From a virus: 23,765 nt of DNA. Below, in pieces: positions 22,312-23,765 of the stretch; the stretch's first letter is position 1, and each line of letters opens with the position of its first letter. A program made the translations under genes and the position numbers. The stretch lies in IMG/VR virus record IMGVR_UViG_3300028388_004132, positions 1 through 23,765 of that record; one strand, given 5' to 3'. Under the pieces are notes generated by a model, which saw only the letters and a program-made list of their open reading frames with translations, ran no database searches and had not been told where the DNA came from.

Positions 22312-22610
22312 GGATTGACGAGTTTGCCGCAATTTGTCGCGAAGTTCTTGTACCACAAAAAAATTCAGATGGTACTTTTTCAGCCAAAGGGTTTCCTTCC
22401 GGGTGTATGGAATGCGATAAGCTTGAAGAGGACGGATGCCAAGAATATTGTTTATGGCCAGAAAACTATTGGAAATACGAAGAAGTGAGAAATTTTTTAG
22501 TTCTAACTCGCGCCGTCATTGGTGGATTTGATCCCAACAGAATGAACGAGCTTGACATTGTAGATTATGTCAAAGTTGGAATAATGCGCGGTATACTGGA
22601 GGCTAAGTAA
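21859..22610 (+). CDS. Tail assembly chaperone, -1 frameshift fusion (gpGT-like)
   Basis: If ribosomes slip -1 at A AAA AAC (22299-22305), reading continues at CGA (22305) through TAA 22608-22610 without a stop, adding ~101 residues to the 149 already made (~250 aa total). The added part is soluble and Cys/acid-rich at first (GCMECDKLEEDGCQEYCLWP) and helical at the end (ELDIVDYVKVGIMRGILEAK). The 3' part alone has an ATG at 22407 but no convincing ribosome binding site, which favours the fusion. The stop overlaps the tape-measure start (TAATG). Confidence 0.75.
22299..22305 (+). other. -1 ribosomal slippery heptamer A AAA AAC
   Basis: In the frame of the gene at 21859 the codons are AAA (22297), AAA (22300), AAC (22303), GAT, TAA. 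The heptamer A-AAA-AAC therefore has the standard X-XXY-YYZ phase, preceded by further A for a nine-A run (22296-22304). It lies six bases before the 0-frame stop, which is typical. I could not pick out a convincing downstream stimulatory hairpin by eye. Confidence 0.75.
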
Positions 22611-23765
22611 TGTCTTTGTTCGGGAAAGGCAACACAGCAGAAGCGCAGGTACGTGTTAATTATAATGGCGGCTCCGCAAGTAGAGGCCTAAAGAATTTGC
22701 GCGGTCAGCTTAAAAATATACAAAAAAGTGTTTCTGATTTTGCGACAAGGTTTGGCCCAGCGGCTTTGGCAGTAGCAGGCCTTACTCTTGCCATAAATAA
22801 GCTTGGTCAAGGTATTAGCTTTGTGCGTGAAAAGGCACAAAACTTTGAGGCTTCAATGTCACGGTTAAAGGCAATTTCAGGTGCCACCGCAACAGAATTT
22901 GCGGCATTAGAAGAAAAAGCCAAAGCACTCGGGGAGAGTACGGTGTTTAGTGCCTCGCAGGTTTCTGATGCCTTTACCGAAATGGCAAAGCTTGGGTTTG
23001 AGACAAACCAGATAATTGCGGCATCGGAGGGTGTTTTAAATCTGGCAGCAGTTGCACAAACAGATATGGCAACTGCTGCAAGTGTAACCGTTAGTACACT
23101 TAATCAGTTTGGGCTTGATGCAGACAAAGCAAATGATGTTGTAGACCTAATGGCCACATCGTTTACAAGCACCGCATTAGATATCACAAAATTTTCAGAG
23201 TCAATGAAAATCGCTGGGCCTGTTGCAGCGAATACAGGAACCAACATAATAGAGCTAACATCTGCGATAGGTACATTAGCAGATAACGGCATAGATGCCT
23301 CATTGTCTGGTACTGCTTTGAGACGTATAATGATAGAGCTTGCCGACGAAAGCAGCAAGGCAAGTCGATTACTCAGGGTAAACGGGAGCACAGCAGAAAC
23401 ATTAGCCGAAAAATTTTCTGATTTACGTGATGCCGGTGTCGACGCAACGCAAATGACAGAGATGTTCGGGCTGCGAGCTACAACTGCCGCACAAATACTC
23501 GCAAAGCAGGCCAACAAGTTGGGTGACCTCGAAGACAAATTTAACGATTCAAGTGGTGCCGCGAGAAATATGGCAGATGTCATGCTTAACAACGTCAAAG
23601 GTGCCAGTGTTCTTCTTCAGTCAGCGCAAGAAGGGCTTGCTATAGCAATAGGGAATACCTTTAGCGACGCGAAAATGGATCGCATAAACATTTTTAGAAA
23701 TCTAATTGAGGAGATGACAACAGATATAGAAGAAAACAAAGGTATATGGGAAGAGACTGCAGACC
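22610..23765 (+). CDS. Tail tape measure protein (N-terminal part, cut by window edge)
   Basis: The first 385 residues of a tape-measure protein of the TP901 core type (PhageMin_Tail). After a short N-terminus and a helical hydrophobic segment (GPAALAVAGLTLAINKLG, about 49-66) comes the core region from about residue 80: SRLKAISGATATEFAALE, LGESTVFSASQVSDAF, EMAKLGFETNQIIAAS, TALDITKFSESMKIAGPVAA and GTALRRIM, all characteristic of the family. It sets tail length and helps DNA entry. ATG 22610 overlaps the preceding stop (TAATG). The frame is open to the last base, so the gene continues beyond the window. Confidence 0.9.
   Translation, partial: MSLFGKGNTAEAQVRVNYNGGSASRGLKNLRGQLKNIQKSVSDFATRFGPAALAVAGLTLAINKLGQGISFVREKAQNFEASMSRLKAISGATATEFAALEEKAKALGESTVFSASQVSDAFTEMAKLGFETNQIIAASEGVLNLAAVAQTDMATAASVTVSTLNQFGLDADKANDVVDLMATSFTSTALDITKFSESMKIAGPVAANTGTNIIELTSAIGTLADNGIDASLSGTALRRIMIELADESSKASRLLRVNGSTAETLAEKFSDLRDAGVDATQMTEMFGLRATTAAQILAKQANKLGDLEDKFNDSSGAARNMADVMLNNVKGASVLLQSAQEGLAIAIGNTFSDAKMDRINIFRNLIEEMTTDIEENKGIWEETAD

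Noticed and set aside
22407-22610. Separate 67-aa gene upstream of the tape-measure gene
   Set aside because: No convincing ribosome binding site; the same frame is open back to the slippery site, so it is better explained as the -1 extension.
23104-23598. Minus-strand open frame of 164 codons
   Set aside because: It lies inside the tape-measure gene, whose + strand translation shows clear family motifs; the minus frame is a shadow.
1-23765. tRNA genes, CRISPR arrays, insertion sequences, integrase
   Set aside because: No cloverleaf-like or spaced direct-repeat pattern and no transposase or recombinase motif was noticed on reading.

Overview
The window looks like part of the genome of a long-tailed (siphovirus-type) double-stranded DNA phage or prophage. 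All genes I could support are on the + strand, densely packed and often overlapping. The right half follows the usual head-to-tail order: Mu gpF-like minor head protein, scaffold, major capsid protein, decoration protein, head-tail connector, virion-morphogenesis protein, tail terminator, tail tube, frameshifted tail-assembly chaperone, tape measure. The host cannot be named. A CMP-Kdo synthetase homologue and a GT9 (heptosyltransferase-like) protein are more typical of Gram-negative surface-glycan chemistry. No integrase, repressor, terminase, portal, tRNA or CRISPR array was seen.

Layout. (1) 1-1155: small accessory genes with good ribosome binding sites, including a Lar-type zinc-ribbon protein. 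A ~33-nt leader is duplicated ahead of two of them, and the region downstream of the Lar gene looks frameshifted. (2) 1156-10931: a ~9.8-kb cassette of 14 genes for glycan synthesis and decoration. It has six or seven glycosyltransferase-like proteins (both GT-B and GT-A types), a SAM methyltransferase, an FkbM-methyltransferase/DUF616 fusion, a ParB-like protein, a DUF115/MptE-like Rossmann protein, a KdsB-type CMP-sugar synthetase, a sulfotransferase and a small helical protein. Nearly all neighbours overlap or abut. (3) 10924-15058: head genes. The minor head gene overlaps the last glycosyltransferase. A strong terminator lies before the scaffold gene and another after the decoration gene. 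(4) 15151-16845: small structural protein, XhlA-like membrane protein, connector and virion-morphogenesis protein. (5) 16817-19863: an insertion-like block with a class 3 lipase, two small proteins, a right-handed beta-helix protein and a repetitive acidic structural protein; much of it (17545-19200) is visibly more GC-rich than its surroundings. (6) 19863-23765: tail terminator carrying an Ig-like IPT/TIG domain, tail tube protein, a chaperone gene with an A AAA AAC slippery site giving a -1 fusion product, and the start of the tape-measure gene, cut by the window edge.

How the parts may work together (inference): the cassette would assemble a methylated, sulfated glycan that may contain a CMP-activated ulosonic acid. 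Because it is translationally contiguous with the head genes, it could decorate the virion itself. Remodelling of the host surface during infection is the alternative. The lipase and beta-helix protein in the tail region would suit enzymatic attack on, or binding to, the host envelope. These functions rest on recognised motifs and gene order; no database search was run.
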